Assembly (NCBI RefSeq): GCF_000715015.1
Contig: NZ_JMIW01000002.1
Location: 221,017 to 285,016, forward strand
DNA from: Erythrobacter longus
GTDB lineage: Bacteria; Pseudomonadota; Alphaproteobacteria; Sphingomonadales; Sphingomonadaceae
Length of the DNA stretch: 64,000 nucleotides
Direction: 5' to 3'
Of this stretch, positions 45,458 to 55,860 are shown piece after piece. The number at the start of each line of letters is the position of its first letter. The stretch's first letter is position 1. Under the pieces are notes generated by a model. The model did not search any database. It saw nothing but the letters and a program-made list of their open reading frames with translations, and was not told the DNA's origin. A program made the position numbers and the translations under genes.

Positions 45458-46039
45458 ATGACCAAATCAATGCCTTCGTCCAGAACTCGCCGACCCGGCG
45501 AGCAGCCATCATCCGCTGCGCTTTATGACGAGTGGCTTGTGATGATGGCCAAAGGCGGTGAGGCGAGTGCTGCGCAAAGATTGTACCAACGTTGGAACCC
45601 GCGACTTGCCCGCGCAGCGCGGCGTTATGGCATGGCGGATGAAGAGGCACGCGATCTGGCACAGGAGTGCTGGCTGGCGATTTTCAAGGGGCTTAACCGG
45701 CTGCGCGATCCCAAGCAGTTTCGCGCTTATGCCTTTGCCGTGCTCCATCGGCGTGGCTCTGATCACTTGCGCAAATCTCTTCGAGAACGAGACGCGCTTG
45801 CCGAACACTCGCGGGAGCAAGATGCGCCTGTTCCCGAGAATTTGAGCGAACGCGCGGCCATTGCCCAGGCTTTTAAAGCCTTGCCTGCGGACCAACGGCT
45901 CGCGGCGCATTTGCATTTTGTCGAAGGCCTTACCTTGCGCGAAATTGCGCAGGTTCAAGGCGTCCCCGACGGCACGGCTAAAAGCCGGATATTCAACGCC
46001 CGGCGCAAGCTCAAAGCAGCGCTTGGCCCAAACAGATAA
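45458..46039 (+). CDS. RNA polymerase sigma factor, ECF type
   Basis: A 193 aa sigma factor. Region 2 has MADEEARDLAQECWLAIFKGL and RAYAFAVLHRRGSD; region 4 has LPADQRLAAHLHFVEGLTLREIAQ and GTAKSRIFNARRKLKAAL. A GTG one codon upstream is possible. It is immediately followed, 11 bases later, by a membrane protein gene of the DUF6768 type, which may be its membrane partner in place of an anti-sigma factor. Confidence 0.9.
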   Translation: MTKSMPSSRTRRPGEQPSSAALYDEWLVMMAKGGEASAAQRLYQRWNPRLARAARRYGMADEEARDLAQECWLAIFKGLNRLRDPKQFRAYAFAVLHRRGSDHLRKSLRERDALAEHSREQDAPVPENLSERAAIAQAFKALPADQRLAAHLHFVEGLTLREIAQVQGVPDGTAKSRIFNARRKLKAALGPNR

Positions 46040-46050
46040 AGGAGAAGACG

Positions 46051-46431
46051 ATGGCTCAGATTGATGAGAAAATCACCGAAGCGCTGGACGAGGACGATTA
46101 TGCGTTCTTGACCAGCCTTGATGCTGATCGCGGTATGTTTCAGCAGATTGGCGACACTTGGAAAGGGCCGCTTGGCGGGTGGGCAAAGCTCTTGTTTGGC
46201 TTCACTTTCGTGCTTGGCATGGGGCTGTTGTATGCTTTTTATCAGGTCGCCCATACGCGCCACCCGGTTGAACACACCTTGTGGGCGATCCTTGCGCTAA
46301 CGCTGATCGTGCTGATGGGTTTTGCCAAGGAATGGATGTTTGCGCGTATGAATATGCTCACCATCCTGCGCGAGATAAAGCGCCTTCAGGTGCAAGTGGC
46401 GCTGCTCTCAGATGAAAAGAAAGGCGATTAG
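46051..46431 (+). CDS. DUF6768-type membrane protein paired with the ECF sigma factor
   Basis: A 126 aa protein. The acidic cytosolic N-terminus (IDEKITEALDEDDYAFL) contains the sequence typical of this family, and two membrane helices lie at about 46-65 and 77-95. A basic amphipathic helix (LREIKRLQVQVALL) ends the protein. AAAGGAGAAG precedes the ATG. The 3' end overlaps the convergent L,D-transpeptidase by 4 bases. Confidence 0.8.
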   Translation: MAQIDEKITEALDEDDYAFLTSLDADRGMFQQIGDTWKGPLGGWAKLLFGFTFVLGMGLLYAFYQVAHTRHPVEHTLWAILALTLIVLMGFAKEWMFARMNMLTILREIKRLQVQVALLSDEKKGD

Positions 46432-47018
46432 GGCCGGATTTCGATGGGTGTGCCGTCGGGCACAATCCGCCATAGCTCTTCGATTTCGTCATTGGAGAGC
46501 GCGATGCACCCATCCGTCCAGTCGCCGCGCATGCGCCCACGTTGCAGACCATTGGGCTGTCCGTGAATGAAGATATCGCCTCCAGGGGATCGGCCATATT
46601 GCGACGCAAAGGCACGGTCAGCCTCATTGGGGTATGAGATACGAAGCGAGAGATAAAATGAACTTTGGGGATTGCGCCAATCGATCCGGTAAACGCCTTC
46701 GGGCGTGCGCTCATCGCCTTGGAAACGTTTATGGCCCATGGGCGCATCGCCGAACTGAAGGCCACGGTAGGCGCGGATAGGTTTGCCATTTTCATAGGCA
46801 ACCAGCATTCGCTCTGATTTATCGACCACCAGATAGTCGGCAATTGGGTCAAAGCTCGATTGGTTGCGGCGCTCGATAGAGCGGGTGGCGGGCGTGCGCG
46901 ACGGGGATGATGCGGGGCCTTGCGAATAGGCGCCAAGATCGCCTGCGCCTTTACCCGGATTTTGGCCGGCGCACGCAGCGAGCAGCAAGGTCAATGCAAG
47001 GACGACAAAGCGAAACAT
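46428..47018 (-). CDS. L,D-transpeptidase (YkuD-type) lipoprotein
   Basis: A 196 aa peptidoglycan cross-linking enzyme. A lipoprotein signal with lipobox LLAAC (Cys at about residue 16), a linker, and a YkuD catalytic domain with HGQPNGLQR and the active-site motif GDWTDGCIALSN (Cys nucleophile). The ATG at 47018 removes an N-terminal stretch with no similarity to a signal peptide. It likely acts on periplasmic peptidoglycan or anchors proteins to it. Confidence 0.9.
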   Translation of the reverse strand: MFRFVVLALTLLLAACAGQNPGKGAGDLGAYSQGPASSPSRTPATRSIERRNQSSFDPIADYLVVDKSERMLVAYENGKPIRAYRGLQFGDAPMGHKRFQGDERTPEGVYRIDWRNPQSSFYLSLRISYPNEADRAFASQYGRSPGGDIFIHGQPNGLQRGRMRGDWTDGCIALSNDEIEELWRIVPDGTPIEIRP

Positions 47019-47109
47019 GGGAGACAGATTAACCGCCTGCGCCCTTCCCTGCAATTGGGGCTGTTACCGCATGTCCCAAGCAAGGACTCATTTAACAGGT
47101 TGCCTGCCC

Positions 47110-48405
<1,296 letters not shown>

Positions 48406-48504
48406 TCAAGCTTTCTGTGTCGGAGAAACGAGTCTGCTGTTGCGCGCGCGGGCGTAAGCGCTCGCGGCCTCAAGAGCAAGCGCGCATTCCCGGCCTGCCA
48501 ACGC

Positions 48505-50238
48505 TTATTCGAAGAAAACCGCACCCTCTTCGCATACGTTTATCTGGCCCACTTCAATTTCGCGGTCGCTGGCCGTCACAGCGCGGAAATCAAACAGGCA
48601 CGCAGCTGAGCCGTCGGTTACCTCAACATTCCATTGCTGATTGCGGGCAAGCGTGTTGTCAGCAAGCTTGTCCTCGCCCCAGCCAATGGTCGCCGAATTG
48701 GACCAATACAGGCTGACAAGCGCTTCCCCGGTATTATTGTGAAGCGAGACATTGCGGTTTGCCTGTGCGTCTGCACCAGGCAGCCCTTTGCGAAAGCCGA
48801 TGATCTGGCCCGGGCGTGCAATGGGCGGTCTGGGCCGAATTGGCCCTGCGACATACGGACCGTCCTGCTTGCCGGCGGCTGTGCCCGCACCTTCTTTACC
48901 AAATGCAATGGTGAGCGTGTTTCCGCTCTCCCCAAGATTGCTGACGCTGATTTGGTAGTCCTTGCATTGCCCTTCGGGATCGATGGTGAATTCGGTTGCA
49001 TCTGTAAGGTCGTAATCTGAGTGCACCGAACTGCCTGCGCCGTCTGTCACATCGAAATCGAGATCGGTGCCACCACCGCCGCGCGCGGTGACTTTGGTCT
49101 TCCCGCAAATCTGAAGTGCGACTTTTGTCGCTGCATTGGCCCCTATCAGATATTCGCCCTCACCAATTTCGCCGGTACGGGTCGCCGGATCGATGAGCGC
49201 GACCTCAAACACATTTTCGGTAACGCCAATGTTGCTGACTGCGAGGCTGTATGTCTCGCACTCGCTCGGCGCCTCCAATGTCTTGAAAGTTACGTCGGAC
49301 AGATCGACATCGTTAAGGATTTCGTCGCCGCCACTATCCGACAGGGCAAAATCAAGATCGCTCGCCCCGTTACCGCGCACCTCTAGCCGCTGAACGCCGC
49401 ACACGGGCAGATCGAGAACAAAGCGGGTGTTTGGGGCGGCGGTGTATTCACCCGGCCCGCTGGTTTGCGCTTCGATGGTGGCAAGGTCACCGCCTTCGTC
49501 GCCGCCGGTTGCAGTTGTTGCCGTAAGCGTAGTGGTGGGAGCGGTCCCTGAAAACTGCGTCGGGGTATAGCCCTTAGGCTCAACCACCAACATCATCGCA
49601 TTGTAAACAGAGCCAAGATTGGTGACTTCGATCTCAAATGTCTCGCAATCTGAAAGGAGCCCGGCAAGCTCGGCACTGGTTTCATCGCTGGTGCCATCAT
49701 CTTCGTGCACGATCCCGCCATCGGAATTGCGGATGATAAAATCGAGATCGGTGTCCCCGTCGCCTCTCACGCTGACCTTTGCAGATGTGCCGCAGGCTTT
49801 GAAGCTGTGCGTCTCGGTAGTCTCGCCTTGGATGAGGTATTTCTTGACCCTGGTTGAACCCTCAAGCACCGGGGTAAGGACAACGGTCACGTCGTTCTTT
49901 TCTTCGCCAAGATTGGAGACGTAAAGATTGAACTGCGCGCATTCATCGCTGCTATTTTCAAGAACAAGGCTGATGTAATCGTCGATCCCGGTATCTGACA
50001 AAAGCACATCGCCATCCGGTCCGGTGACCTCAAAATCAAGATCCGTGCCGGTGTCTCCGCGCACCGCAAGCTGGCTTTCGGCGGAACACACATCAAGGCT
50101 GATCTGAAGGCGCTCAGAGGGCTCGACCGGATATTCATCAACAGCCGCAAAAGCAGGGCTGGCAGCAAGAGCAAGAACGGCGGCTGGACCTGTAACCGAG
50201 CCTGAAAAGGCCATAAGAGTTGCTCGAAGAGAGATCAT
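48505..50238 (-). CDS. secreted protein with four tandem Cys-containing repeats
   Basis: A 577 aa exported protein; I start it at the ATG at 50238, giving the signal peptide MISLRATLMAFSGS...SPAFAAVDE (an upstream ATG at 50292 is less likely). Four repeats of about 85-100 residues follow, each with a Cys in the first third, RG[DN]G-x-[TSD]DLDF, a second Cys before an aromatic, and V[ST]N[LI]G near its end: VRGDTGTDLDF, VRGDGDTDLDF, VRGNGASDLDF, ARGGGGTDLDF. This looks like a beta-sandwich of the pre-peptidase C-terminal kind. The last 85 residues form a separate domain with NNTGEALVSLYWS, a late Cys pair and FDFRAV. Not named by any family I know. Confidence 0.75.
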   Translation of the reverse strand: MISLRATLMAFSGSVTGPAAVLALAASPAFAAVDEYPVEPSERLQISLDVCSAESQLAVRGDTGTDLDFEVTGPDGDVLLSDTGIDDYISLVLENSSDECAQFNLYVSNLGEEKNDVTVVLTPVLEGSTRVKKYLIQGETTETHSFKACGTSAKVSVRGDGDTDLDFIIRNSDGGIVHEDDGTSDETSAELAGLLSDCETFEIEVTNLGSVYNAMMLVVEPKGYTPTQFSGTAPTTTLTATTATGGDEGGDLATIEAQTSGPGEYTAAPNTRFVLDLPVCGVQRLEVRGNGASDLDFALSDSGGDEILNDVDLSDVTFKTLEAPSECETYSLAVSNIGVTENVFEVALIDPATRTGEIGEGEYLIGANAATKVALQICGKTKVTARGGGGTDLDFDVTDGAGSSVHSDYDLTDATEFTIDPEGQCKDYQISVSNLGESGNTLTIAFGKEGAGTAAGKQDGPYVAGPIRPRPPIARPGQIIGFRKGLPGADAQANRNVSLHNNTGEALVSLYWSNSATIGWGEDKLADNTLARNQQWNVEVTDGSAACLFDFRAVTASDREIEVGQINVCEEGAVFFE

Positions 50239-50527
50239 AGACGCCGCCTTACACGTAAATTTTTCCAACGATCCCAGCGTATAGGGTTTCACTGCTGAAT
50301 AACAGCTTGATCGCTATTGCGTGGTCAAGCGTAAGTTCGAAAAGCCCCCTGATTACGCCGGAATGCGACACTGCGTTAACAACTGATACAAATTGCGACC
50401 CGCAAGGTGCAAAGCTTGCGTTAAAAGCAGTGCCGCGCCTTTGGCCGCATTGACAAACCGTTTCGGTATCACAGCCTTGATCGCATGCAGAGCAATCATC
50501 CGGCGTATTATTTTTCGGGAGTTCGAA

Positions 50528-51604
50528 ATGACCAGACCTTCGATTTCAAAAGGGGTAAAGCTCCTTGGCCGGACCGTGACCGCAAGCTTGATCGCGGGTC
50601 TTGTGGCGACCCCAATTCTTGCCGAACGCCAAGATCGCATGCCGCGCGAATGTCGCCAGGAAATTCGCAAGCTTTGCGGTAATGATCGCGGCCAGATGCG
50701 CGAGTGTTTGAGGCAACGCGCAAGCGAGCTTTCGGAAAAATGCAGCGGAGAGCTTCGCAGCCGGGTATCGCAACGACGCAACGGCGAAGCCACTTCGCAA
50801 ACCGCTGAAAACACTCAAAACCGGTATCGCAATGCGCGCCTTGCGGCAGGCTCAATTCTCTATGGCCAAAGCCAGAGGCAACAAGTGGACATCTATTCTC
50901 CCCAAGACGCGGTCGATGACTTGCCCGTCATCCTGTTTGTGCACGGCGGCGGCTGGTCGATGGGCGACAAGAGAAATGTTGAATCAAAGCCCGCCCATTT
51001 CACCAGTGCTGGCTATATATTTGCGTCCACCGGTTACAGGCTTGTGCCAAACGTGACAGTCGAAGATCAGGCCAAGGACGTCGGCGCCGCGGTTCAAGCA
51101 TTGGTTGGCCAGGCCAGCGCAATCGGCGTTGATCCTAACCGTGTGGTCCTGATGGGCCATAGCGCAGGCGCTCACCTTGCAGCGCTTGTGGCCGCTGACC
51201 CGAAATATGCAGGCGATGCCTTTGCCGCGATCAAGGGCGTTATCCTGTTGGATGGTGCAGGATATGATGTGGCGCAGTCAATGGAGGCCGCTGAACCCAG
51301 CCGATGGCAGATGTACAACGCCGCCTTTGGCAATGACCCTGAACGCCAAGCGGCGCTCTCGCCTTTGACCCATGTCGGCGGGCAAGACGCGCCGCATTGG
51401 CTTGCGCTGTATGTCGAAGACCGCACCGCATCGCGCGATCAATCACAAGCGCTCGTTAATGCACTTGTCGAAGCAGGATCATCTGCAAGCGCGGTGCCCA
51501 TCGCTGATACCAATCACAGCCGGATGAAACGGGAATTGGGAACACCAGAAGGCGCCGCACAAACCGAGGCGGTCGATGCGTTTCTGGAGATGGTCTTTAA
51601 CTAA
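50528..51604 (+). CDS. exported esterase/lipase with an N-terminal Cys-rich segment
   Basis: A 358 aa protein. Signal peptide about residues 1-32. A Cys-rich segment (about 38-80: CRQEIRKLCG, MRECLRQRA, SEKCSGEL) resembles the eukaryotic GLG1-type Cys-rich repeat. Then an alpha/beta hydrolase of the acetyl-esterase (BD-FAE/HSL-like) type follows, with the oxyanion motif FVHGGGWSMG, GHSAGAHLAAL with the Ser nucleophile, and the His in NHSRMKREL. ATG at 50528. The fusion suggests a disulfide-stabilised periplasmic hydrolase. Confidence 0.82.
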   Translation: MTRPSISKGVKLLGRTVTASLIAGLVATPILAERQDRMPRECRQEIRKLCGNDRGQMRECLRQRASELSEKCSGELRSRVSQRRNGEATSQTAENTQNRYRNARLAAGSILYGQSQRQQVDIYSPQDAVDDLPVILFVHGGGWSMGDKRNVESKPAHFTSAGYIFASTGYRLVPNVTVEDQAKDVGAAVQALVGQASAIGVDPNRVVLMGHSAGAHLAALVAADPKYAGDAFAAIKGVILLDGAGYDVAQSMEAAEPSRWQMYNAAFGNDPERQAALSPLTHVGGQDAPHWLALYVEDRTASRDQSQALVNALVEAGSSASAVPIADTNHSRMKRELGTPEGAAQTEAVDAFLEMVFN

Positions 51605-51631
51605 GGCGCGGCAAATTCACCGAGCGCCGCC

Positions 51632-52762
51632 TCACAATTCGGTAGGCTTCCCGAATTCCAATGTGTGCGTGCAACCCAGCGCTTTGGGATCGTCGTTGTC
51701 GCTCAACTGCGCTTTGGTCCGCCACCCTTCGCTGCGCAAACGGGTGGCAATCGCCGCATCATAGCCAAACGGCAAAAATACCATCGGTTCGATTTCAGGC
51801 TGAGGCGCGATTCGCGCAAGCGCGTCGAGATAGAGCGTAAAGCCGGTCGCCGGTTCCCCGCTCCCACCGATTTTATACGTGCCGCCCCTGCCAATCGCGC
51901 CGTGGAGTCCCTCCGCATAAAGGGTAAAGCCAAACCAGCTTTGATATTCAAATCCGTGGCGCTCTGTTGGGTCAAGGGTCACGCGGGCGCGATCGCCAAT
52001 GCGCGTCGCAATCGCGGCAAGGCCATCAAGCCGCGTGGTGAGCGCCCCTTCGCTGTCATATTCGCGCAATTGGGACAAAGCCTTGTCGATTGGCCCGGTC
52101 GCGTAAAGCAGCGGGAGGAACGCCTCGCCGCCAACCGCTTTGAGGCCGCCTGCATCTTTGGTGTCAAGTTCGCGCCTGATGGCATCGGTGGCGTCTTCAT
52201 CAAGCGCGGCATTGCCGCCTGCCAAGGTCTGGACCAGATCGGGCATAGTGAAATCTACCGAGATTCCGGTGATACCAGCCTCCTTGAGCGCAGCGATTGC
52301 GGTCATCGCGCTTTCCGCTGCTGCCTCGACCGTATCTGCGCCGATCAACTCTGCGCCCAATTGCAAACGCTCGCGCGCAGGGTTGAGCTGGCTTGCCTTG
52401 ATAAGCGCGGTGTCTCCGCAATAGGCAAGGCGAAGCGGGCGCGCTGCGTCTTTCATGCTGGTTGCAGCAATGCGCCCGATTTGCGGGGTGATGTCGCTAC
52501 GAAGAGCCAGCGTGCGCAGGCTCACCGGATCAATCATCCGGAACATTTTGCGCGTTTTAACGCCCCCTGTCTCACCGGCCATCCGGCTAGCCAAAGAGCT
52601 TTCAAACTCAAGCAAAGGCGGGCGTACACGGTCATAGCCGTGGGCATTGAGCGCATCCAGACAGGCGCGCATCGCTGTCGTGATACGAGCAGCGCCTTCA
52701 GGGAGGCGATCTTCGAGACCTTCAGGCAAGAGGTCGGTTTTACGGGTCATGGGCTCGGTCAT
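51632..52762 (-). CDS. hisZ: ATP phosphoribosyltransferase regulatory subunit
   Basis: A 376 aa class II aaRS-like protein that regulates the short HisG of histidine synthesis. Seen: DLLPEGLEDRLPEGAARI, VRPPLLEFESSL, MIDPVSLRTLALRSDITPQIGRI and LQLGAELIGADT. The catalytic motifs of HisRS are not retained, as expected for HisZ. The ATG at 52762 follows no clear ribosome-binding site. No hisG lies beside it, so it is a scattered his gene. Confidence 0.93.
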   Translation of the reverse strand: MTEPMTRKTDLLPEGLEDRLPEGAARITTAMRACLDALNAHGYDRVRPPLLEFESSLASRMAGETGGVKTRKMFRMIDPVSLRTLALRSDITPQIGRIAATSMKDAARPLRLAYCGDTALIKASQLNPARERLQLGAELIGADTVEAAAESAMTAIAALKEAGITGISVDFTMPDLVQTLAGGNAALDEDATDAIRRELDTKDAGGLKAVGGEAFLPLLYATGPIDKALSQLREYDSEGALTTRLDGLAAIATRIGDRARVTLDPTERHGFEYQSWFGFTLYAEGLHGAIGRGGTYKIGGSGEPATGFTLYLDALARIAPQPEIEPMVFLPFGYDAAIATRLRSEGWRTKAQLSDNDDPKALGCTHTLEFGKPTEL

Positions 52763-52783
52763 AGGTGCGCCCCCTAGCCAATT

Positions 52784-52823
52784 CGTCACCCCAGCGCAAA
52801 GACTAGCAATGGCTGGGGTGACG
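52784..52823. repeat. GTCACCCCAGC inverted repeat between hisZ and serA
   Basis: CGTCACCCCAGC and GCTGGGGTGACG (12 bp perfect) around a 16-base loop. It is a typical intergenic REP-like unit downstream of serA. Confidence 0.75.
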
Positions 52824-52839
52824 AGAAATTATACTCGGC

Positions 52840-54423
52840 CTAAAAGGCCAAGCCCTTGACCATCTTCACGCCTTCAAGCGCTTCGGCCTCAGCGACAATC
52901 GCAGGATCAAGCGCTTCATCAAGGCTAAGCAGCAAAACGGCCTCACCCCCTGCATCGCGGCGGCCCAGGTTAAAGGTACCGATGTTGATACCGTGGTTAC
53001 CCAGCATAGTCCCGATACGGCCAATAAAGCCCGGCTTGTCGTCGTTAACGATATAAAGCATGTGGCCTTTAAGCTCGGCCTCGATCCCGATGCCGAAAAT
53101 CTCAACCAGACGCGGCGCTTCATTGCCAAACAAGGTACCCGCCACCGAGCGCGTGCCCTGATCGGTTTCGACCGAAACGCGGATAAGCGTGTTGAACGCG
53201 CCATCGCGGTTCTGGCGGATTTCGCTGACTTCAAGGCCCCGCTCTTTGGCAAGAAACGGCGCGTTGACCATGTTCACCGTGTCGGAATAACGGCGCATAA
53301 GGCCGGCCAGGACAGCGCCTGTAATCGGCTTGCCATTCAGTTCAGATGCCGCACCTTCGCGCTCAATGCTGATCTTGGTGAGGTTGCCGTGGGCAAGTTG
53401 GCCAACGAGCGAGCCTAGACCTTCAGCCAGAGCCATGTAGGGCTTGAGCTTGGGCGCTTCTTCCGCGCTCAGGCTTGGCATATTGAGAGCATTGGTGACG
53501 CCGCCATTGACGAGATAGTCGCTAAGCTGTTCGGCGACCTGAAGCGCAACATTGACCTGCGCCTCTGTTGTGGACGCCCCCAGGTGCGGGGTACAAATGA
53601 AGTTTGGCGCACCAAACAACGGATTGTCCTTGGCAGGCTCCTGAGCAAACACATCAAGAGCCGCGCCTGCGACATGGCCGCTTTCAAGACAATCCTTGAG
53701 CGCTGCTTCGTCGATCAAACCGCCGCGTGCACAGTTGATGATGCGGATCCCAGGACGTGCCCCTTCAAGGCGTTCCCGGCTCAAGATATTGCGGGTTTCA
53801 TCGGTGAGCGGAGTGTGAAGCGACACGAAATCGGCGCGTTGCAGGAGTGTATCAAGGTCAACCTTCTCAACCCCAATTTCGATCGCGCGATCTTCGGTGA
53901 GGAAGGGATCGTAGGCGATAACCTTCATGCGAAGACCAATTGCACGGCTTGCTGCGATCGAACCGATATTGCCAGCTCCGATCAGACCAAAGGTCTTGCC
54001 GGTGACTTCAACGCCCATGAAGTCTTTCTTTGGCCATTGGCCAGCCTGAGTGCCGGTGTTTGCCGCCGGGATTTGACGGGCAAGCGCCATCATCAGGGCG
54101 ATAGCGTGTTCAGCGGTGGTGATGGAGTTGCCAAACGGCGTGTTCATCACAACGACGCCTTTGCCGCTGGCGTATGGGATATCGACATTATCGACGCCGA
54201 TACCTGCACGGCCAATCACTTTGAGATTGGTGGCCGCATCAAGGATTTCCCTGGTCACCGTGGTCGAGGAACGGATCGCAAGGCCGTGATATTCGCCGAT
54301 GCGTGCTTTCAATTCTTCGGGCGTTTCGCCGGTGATTACGTCAACTTCGCAGCCACGCTCTTCGAAAATGCGCGCAGCGTTCGGGTCCATCTTGTCGGAA
54401 ATGAGTACTTTTGGTTTGGTCAT
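52840..54423 (-). CDS. serA: D-3-phosphoglycerate dehydrogenase
   Basis: First step of serine synthesis. The 527 aa long form has a Rossmann motif GLIGAGNIGSIAASRA, the catalytic Arg/Glu/His with LINCARGGLIDE and CTPHLGAST, an intervening ASB domain (about 320-450) and a C-terminal ACT domain for feedback control by serine. It is downstream of serC on the same strand, and the pair is the classic alphaproteobacterial serC-serA unit. Confidence 0.97.
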   Translation of the reverse strand: MTKPKVLISDKMDPNAARIFEERGCEVDVITGETPEELKARIGEYHGLAIRSSTTVTREILDAATNLKVIGRAGIGVDNVDIPYASGKGVVVMNTPFGNSITTAEHAIALMMALARQIPAANTGTQAGQWPKKDFMGVEVTGKTFGLIGAGNIGSIAASRAIGLRMKVIAYDPFLTEDRAIEIGVEKVDLDTLLQRADFVSLHTPLTDETRNILSRERLEGARPGIRIINCARGGLIDEAALKDCLESGHVAGAALDVFAQEPAKDNPLFGAPNFICTPHLGASTTEAQVNVALQVAEQLSDYLVNGGVTNALNMPSLSAEEAPKLKPYMALAEGLGSLVGQLAHGNLTKISIEREGAASELNGKPITGAVLAGLMRRYSDTVNMVNAPFLAKERGLEVSEIRQNRDGAFNTLIRVSVETDQGTRSVAGTLFGNEAPRLVEIFGIGIEAELKGHMLYIVNDDKPGFIGRIGTMLGNHGINIGTFNLGRRDAGGEAVLLLSLDEALDPAIVAEAEALEGVKMVKGLAF

Positions 54424-54488
54424 GATAACCTCATCGCTCCAGCGTCACGCTGGAATCTAAATTGGGAGAGGGGAGTGTTGGCTTGAAC

Positions 54489-54514
54489 GAGATCCCGGCT
54501 TTCGCTGGGATGAC
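54489..54514. repeat. GTCATCCCAGC-type intergenic repeat between serC and serA
   Basis: The sequence GAGATCCCGGCTTTCGCTGG with ATGACG at the end is a copy of the common sphingomonad 25 bp repeat. A second short hairpin (CCAGCGT/ACGCTGG) lies nearer serA. They occupy the 107-base gap between the two genes. Confidence 0.65.
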
Positions 54515-54530
54515 GCGAATAACGAGAGGC

Positions 54531-55709
54531 TCAGCCGCTCTTGACGGCTTCGTAAGCCCATTCAATCCATGGCAAGAGGCGCGAGATGTCCTCTGCCTCG
54601 ACCGTGCCACCGCACCAGATGCGCAAGCTTGGCGGGGCATCGCGATAGCCATTGAAATCGTAGCCAACATTGCGCTCTTCGAGCATTTGCACGATTTTCT
54701 TGGGCACAGCTGCCTGATCTTCGACCGACAAACCGTCGTACCAATCACCAGTAAATTGCATACAAACGCCGGTATTGGTGCGCTTTGCCGGGTCAGAAAC
54801 CATGTTCTTGAGCCAAGGCTTGGCCTCGATCCAGTTCTTCACGATGTCGGCATTGGTGTTCGCCCGCTCAAACAAAGCTTCGCGCCCGCCAATGGACTTG
54901 GCCCACTCAAGCGCGGCGATGTAATCTTCGGTTGCCAGCAGCGAAGGCGTGTTGATCGTCGCGCCTTCAAAGATGCCGCGATTGATCTTGTCGCCTTTCT
55001 TCAGGCGGAAGAGCTTGGGCAATGGCCACGCGGGGTCATAGCTTTCAATCCGCTCAACCGCCTTGGGTGAGAGAATAAGCATGCCGTGCTGGGCCTCTGA
55101 ACCCATGACTTTTTGCCATGAGAAGGTGGTTGCATCGAGCTTTGCCCAATCCATTTCCATCGCGAAGATCGCGGATGTGGCATCGTTGATGGTGATGCCC
55201 TTGCGGCCTCCTTCAAGCCAATCTGTGTTCGGGATCATCGCGCCTGAAGTGGTGCCGTTCCAGGTGAAGACAACGTCATTGTCCTGCGGGATCGTGGCAA
55301 GGTCAGGGATTTCGCCATAATCGGCGGTCAGCGTTTGCAGGTTTGGCAGTTTCAGCTGCTTTACCGCATCCTGAATCCAGATGTTGCCGAAGCTTTCCCA
55401 CGCAGCGACCGAGACAGGGCGCGCAGGATCAAGCATTGTCCACATGGCAGTTTCAAGAGCGCCAGTGTCCGATGCAGGCATGATGCCGACAAGATAATCG
55501 TCTGGAACGCCAAGCAATTCGCGGGTCAGGTCAATCGCGTATTTCAGGCGACCTTTGGCGTGCGCTGAACGGTGCGAGCGACCGAGCGAACTTGTTTTCA
55601 GCTTGTCTAGGGACCAGCCCGGGAATTTAACCGTGGGACCGGAAGAAAATTGGGGGCGCTCAGGTTTGAGCGGCGGCTCGTGCAAGAGCCCACGTACGTA
55701 GTCAGTCAT
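54531..55709 (-). CDS. serC: phosphoserine aminotransferase
   Basis: A 392 aa PLP enzyme in serine synthesis (3-phosphohydroxypyruvate to phosphoserine) that also serves in pyridoxine synthesis. The alphaproteobacterial type has FSSGPTVKFPGWSLDKL, the PLP lysine in TFSWQKVMGSEAQHG and the phosphate-binding FTGDWYDGLS. Upstream is a structured 5' leader (see separate entry). Co-transcribed with serA. Confidence 0.96.
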   Translation of the reverse strand: MTDYVRGLLHEPPLKPERPQFSSGPTVKFPGWSLDKLKTSSLGRSHRSAHAKGRLKYAIDLTRELLGVPDDYLVGIMPASDTGALETAMWTMLDPARPVSVAAWESFGNIWIQDAVKQLKLPNLQTLTADYGEIPDLATIPQDNDVVFTWNGTTSGAMIPNTDWLEGGRKGITINDATSAIFAMEMDWAKLDATTFSWQKVMGSEAQHGMLILSPKAVERIESYDPAWPLPKLFRLKKGDKINRGIFEGATINTPSLLATEDYIAALEWAKSIGGREALFERANTNADIVKNWIEAKPWLKNMVSDPAKRTNTGVCMQFTGDWYDGLSVEDQAAVPKKIVQMLEERNVGYDFNGYRDAPPSLRIWCGGTVEAEDISRLLPWIEWAYEAVKSG

Positions 55710-55712
55710 TGT

Positions 55713-55785
55713 ATTCTCTCCTTACAGAGAGCTCGCGCGGCGTTGGGACCGCGTGGCCCGGAGCTGCGTTTAGAGACACCCGGTG
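55713..55785 (-). promoter_or_regulatory. candidate serC leader RNA
   Basis: The region directly upstream of serC contains AGCTC/GAGCT arms around a GC-rich stem, then a hairpin at 55716-55731 (minus strand CTCTC-TGTAAG-GAGAG) that includes the ribosome-binding site. This matches the position and features I recall of the Rfam serC motif of alphaproteobacteria. The mechanism there is thought to be control of translation or transcription; the ligand is unknown. Confidence 0.55.
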
Positions 55786-55860
55786 ACTTGTCAATGAACA
55801 TTGATGCGAAATTCGGCAACTATGGTAACGCAGGCCGCAATCCCCTAGATAAAGCCCTCC

